Origin: an uncultured Clostridia bacterium
GTDB taxonomy: Bacteria; Bacillota; Clostridia; Saccharofermentanales; Saccharofermentanaceae
Direction of reading: 5' to 3'
DNA length: 32,604 nt
Assembly: GCA_937876985.1 (NCBI GenBank)
Contig: CALEFT010000047.1
Coordinates: 1-32,604 of the forward strand
The translations under genes were made by a program, and so were the position numbers. Shown here one piece after another: positions 31,115-32,604 of the stretch. The notes under the pieces are model-generated. The model saw only the letters and a program-made list of their open reading frames with translations. It was not told the origin of the DNA and ran no database searches. Positions within the stretch are counted from its first letter, which is position 1; each line of letters opens with the position of its first letter.

Positions 31115-32230
31115 TTATAGAATTTCTTCAATTGTTCTGTAGAAGCAGGTCTTGTTTCCTGTGTGGCAGGCTGCTCCAGTTTGGTCAACTACGTATAAAA
31201 GTGTGTCCTTGTCGCAGTCGATTTTGCCCTCTACTACCTTCTGGAGGTGTCCAGAGGTCTCGCCCTTCTTCCATAGGCAGTTGCGGCTTCTCGAATAGTA
31301 GTGCATATAGCCAGTCTTACATGTTAACTCGAATGCCTCGTAATTCATGTATGCCATCATGAGGACCTCGCCACTTTTGCTATCTGTTGTTATTACTGGC
31401 ATCATTTTGTCGGAATTCTTCTTAAAGCTTTGCCATAGCTTAAGCTCTTTTGAAATCTTACGAACACTGATTCCTTCAGAAGTAAGGTAGTCCTTCAAGT
31501 CACTAATCTTAATCTCGCCGAAGTGGAATAGACTTGCTGCCAAAACCGCGTCTGCCTTGCCTTCGATAATTCCATCTTTGAAATGCTCCAAGCTTCCAGC
31601 TCCACCAGATGCAATTACTGGAATAGAAACATTATCTGCGATAAGAGAAGTAATCTTATTGTCATAGCCGGACTTCGTTCCGTCCTTGTCCATGCATGTA
31701 AGTAAAATCTCTCCACATCCAAGCTTGTTTACTTCCTTCGCCCACCAAAGTGCGTCGATTCCTGTTGGCTTCGTACCGCCAGCAATTACTACCTCGTAGC
31801 CAGATGGGAACTTATCTTCCTGTCCTTCTCTTGCCTTCACATCAATTGCAACTACGATGCACTGTGCGCCAAACTTCTCGGAAGCGTCCTTTACAAATTG
31901 TGGGTTCTTTACTGCTGCAGAATTAAGCGAGATCTTGTCTGCACCTGCATTTAGGATGTCTCTAATGTCATCTAGCGTTCTAATTCCGCCACCTACTGTA
32001 AATGGAATGAATACTTCGTTTGCAACGCGATTTACCATGTCAATCACTGTGCCGCGTGCTTCTAGTGTTGCAGAAATATCCAAAAATACGAGTTCATCTG
32101 CGCCAGAGAGATTATATTCCTTTGCACACTCGACTGGGTCGCCTGCGTCTCTTAGCGATACGAAGTTTACACCCTTTACTACTCTGCCGTCCTTGACATC
32201 AAGGCATGGAATTATACGTTTTGTAAGCAT
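31115..32230 (-). CDS. hisF: HisF-HisI fusion: imidazole glycerol phosphate synthase cyclase subunit plus phosphoribosyl-AMP cyclohydrolase
   Basis: 371 residues in one open frame. Residues 1-255 are a complete HisF barrel with catalytic Asp11 (CLDVKDGRVVKG) and Asp130 (AIDVK), and phosphate loops ADKISLNSAA and PVIASGGAG. Residues about 262-371 are a complete HisI: VLMMAYMNYEAF, YYSRSRNCLWKKGETSGH, metal motif DCDKD (C339) and zinc cysteines C355 and C362 (ACHTGNKTC). The joint is a short charged helix near 256-276. HisI opens the PR-AMP ring (step 3) and HisF closes the imidazole ring (step 5), so the fused steps are not consecutive. The start overlaps the hisA end by 19 bases. HisH must be elsewhere. 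Confidence 0.95.
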   Translation of the reverse strand: MLTKRIIPCLDVKDGRVVKGVNFVSLRDAGDPVECAKEYNLSGADELVFLDISATLEARGTVIDMVNRVANEVFIPFTVGGGIRTLDDIRDILNAGADKISLNSAAVKNPQFVKDASEKFGAQCIVVAIDVKAREGQEDKFPSGYEVVIAGGTKPTGIDALWWAKEVNKLGCGEILLTCMDKDGTKSGYDNKITSLIADNVSIPVIASGGAGSLEHFKDGIIEGKADAVLAASLFHFGEIKISDLKDYLTSEGISVRKISKELKLWQSFKKNSDKMMPVITTDSKSGEVLMMAYMNYEAFELTCKTGYMHYYSRSRNCLWKKGETSGHLQKVVEGKIDCDKDTLLYVVDQTGAACHTGNKTCFYRTIEEIL

Positions 32231-32604
32231 TTCTTAAGATCCACCCTTCCTTCGTAGATAGCCTTGCCAACAATTACGCCAGCGCAGCCAGTGCCCTTCA
32301 CGTTAAAAATATCTTCATTACTGCCAATTCCGCCAGAAGCGATTACCTCAAGACCAGTCTTCTCTACTAGCTCCTTAGTCGCATCGAAGGCTGGGCCAGT
32401 AAGCATTCCATCTCTGGAAATATCAGTAAAAATAACTGTTCTTGCACCGATTTCCTTCATCTGAAGCGCAAAATCCGTAGCCTTTACGCCGCCGCCAGTT
32501 GTCCAACCGTCAATTGCAACCTCACCATTATGTGCGTCAATACCAATTGCAATCTTATCACCATACGCATCAACAGCAGCTTTTGCAAAATCTGGATCCG
32601 TGAC
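32212..32604 (-). CDS. hisA: HisA (ProFAR isomerase), 5' end cut by window
   Basis: 130 C-terminal residues. AIGIDAHNGEVAIDGW carries the second catalytic-type Asp, followed by TDISRDGMLTGPAF and VIASGGIGSNEDI, the HisA form of the HisA/HisF barrel. It isomerises ProFAR to PRFAR, the step before HisF. About 110 residues lie beyond the right edge. It overlaps the hisF start, indicating one operon. Confidence 0.96.
   Translation of the reverse strand, partial: VTDPDFAKAAVDAYGDKIAIGIDAHNGEVAIDGWTTGGGVKATDFALQMKEIGARTVIFTDISRDGMLTGPAFDATKELVEKTGLEVIASGGIGSNEDIFNVKGTGCAGVIVGKAIYEGRVDLKKCLQNV

Overview
The window looks like the chromosome of an anaerobic, low-to-mid GC Firmicute of the Clostridia type. 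The reasons are a pyruvate:ferredoxin oxidoreductase, strong AGGAGG-type ribosome binding sites throughout, an L10 leader and rpmG-secE-nusG-rplK-rplA-rplJ-rplL order of Gram-positive form, a Crh-like HPr paralogue, VanW-type wall protein and several lipoproteins with Thr/Ser/Glu-rich linkers. No species is assigned. The contig edges cut nifJ (left) and hisA (right).

Layout. 1-3092 (-) is nifJ. 3358-4167 (+) and 4325-6898 (-) are convergent lipoprotein genes sharing a bidirectional terminator. 7108-10742 (-) holds a VanW-domain membrane protein followed by gpmI. 10953-15623 is a surface-polysaccharide locus: a phosphoglycosyl transferase (+) faces a manC-type / GT4 / GT2 operon (-). 15778-16629 (+) is a Cof-type HAD phosphatase. 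16742-19580 is an AT-rich accessory island: a 63-aa orphan gene with a possibly structured leader, a two-gene operon (coiled-coil membrane protein plus HEPN-type predicted RNase) with its own promoter and terminator, and upstream of it a non-coding array of AT-rich hairpin repeats behind a divergent promoter. 19593-22955 (-) is a Crh-like gene, uvrC, a metallophosphoesterase and a small membrane protein. 23214-25274 is a divergent pair, SDR oxidoreductase (-) and alanine dehydrogenase (+). 25367-26757 has a lipoprotein (-) and a rubredoxin-like gene coupled to a small unknown gene (+). 26887-30543 (-) is the rpmG-secE-nusG-rplK-rplA-rplJ-rplL translation/secretion cluster. 30770-32604 (-) is the end of a histidine operon, hisA-hisFI-hisE, with a HisF-HisI fusion.

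Most of the window is housekeeping. The best candidate for an undescribed system is the 17.0-19.6 kb island: a predicted HEPN endoribonuclease translated just after a membrane-anchored coiled-coil protein, next to tandem hairpins that match no protein and could be transcribed on the opposite strand. A second unexplained signal is the 8-mer GCTTTTCG, always followed by A or C, which I counted 17 times on the two strands, 8 of them in gaps between genes and three times as an inverted pair. All calls come from reading the sequence; no database search was run.
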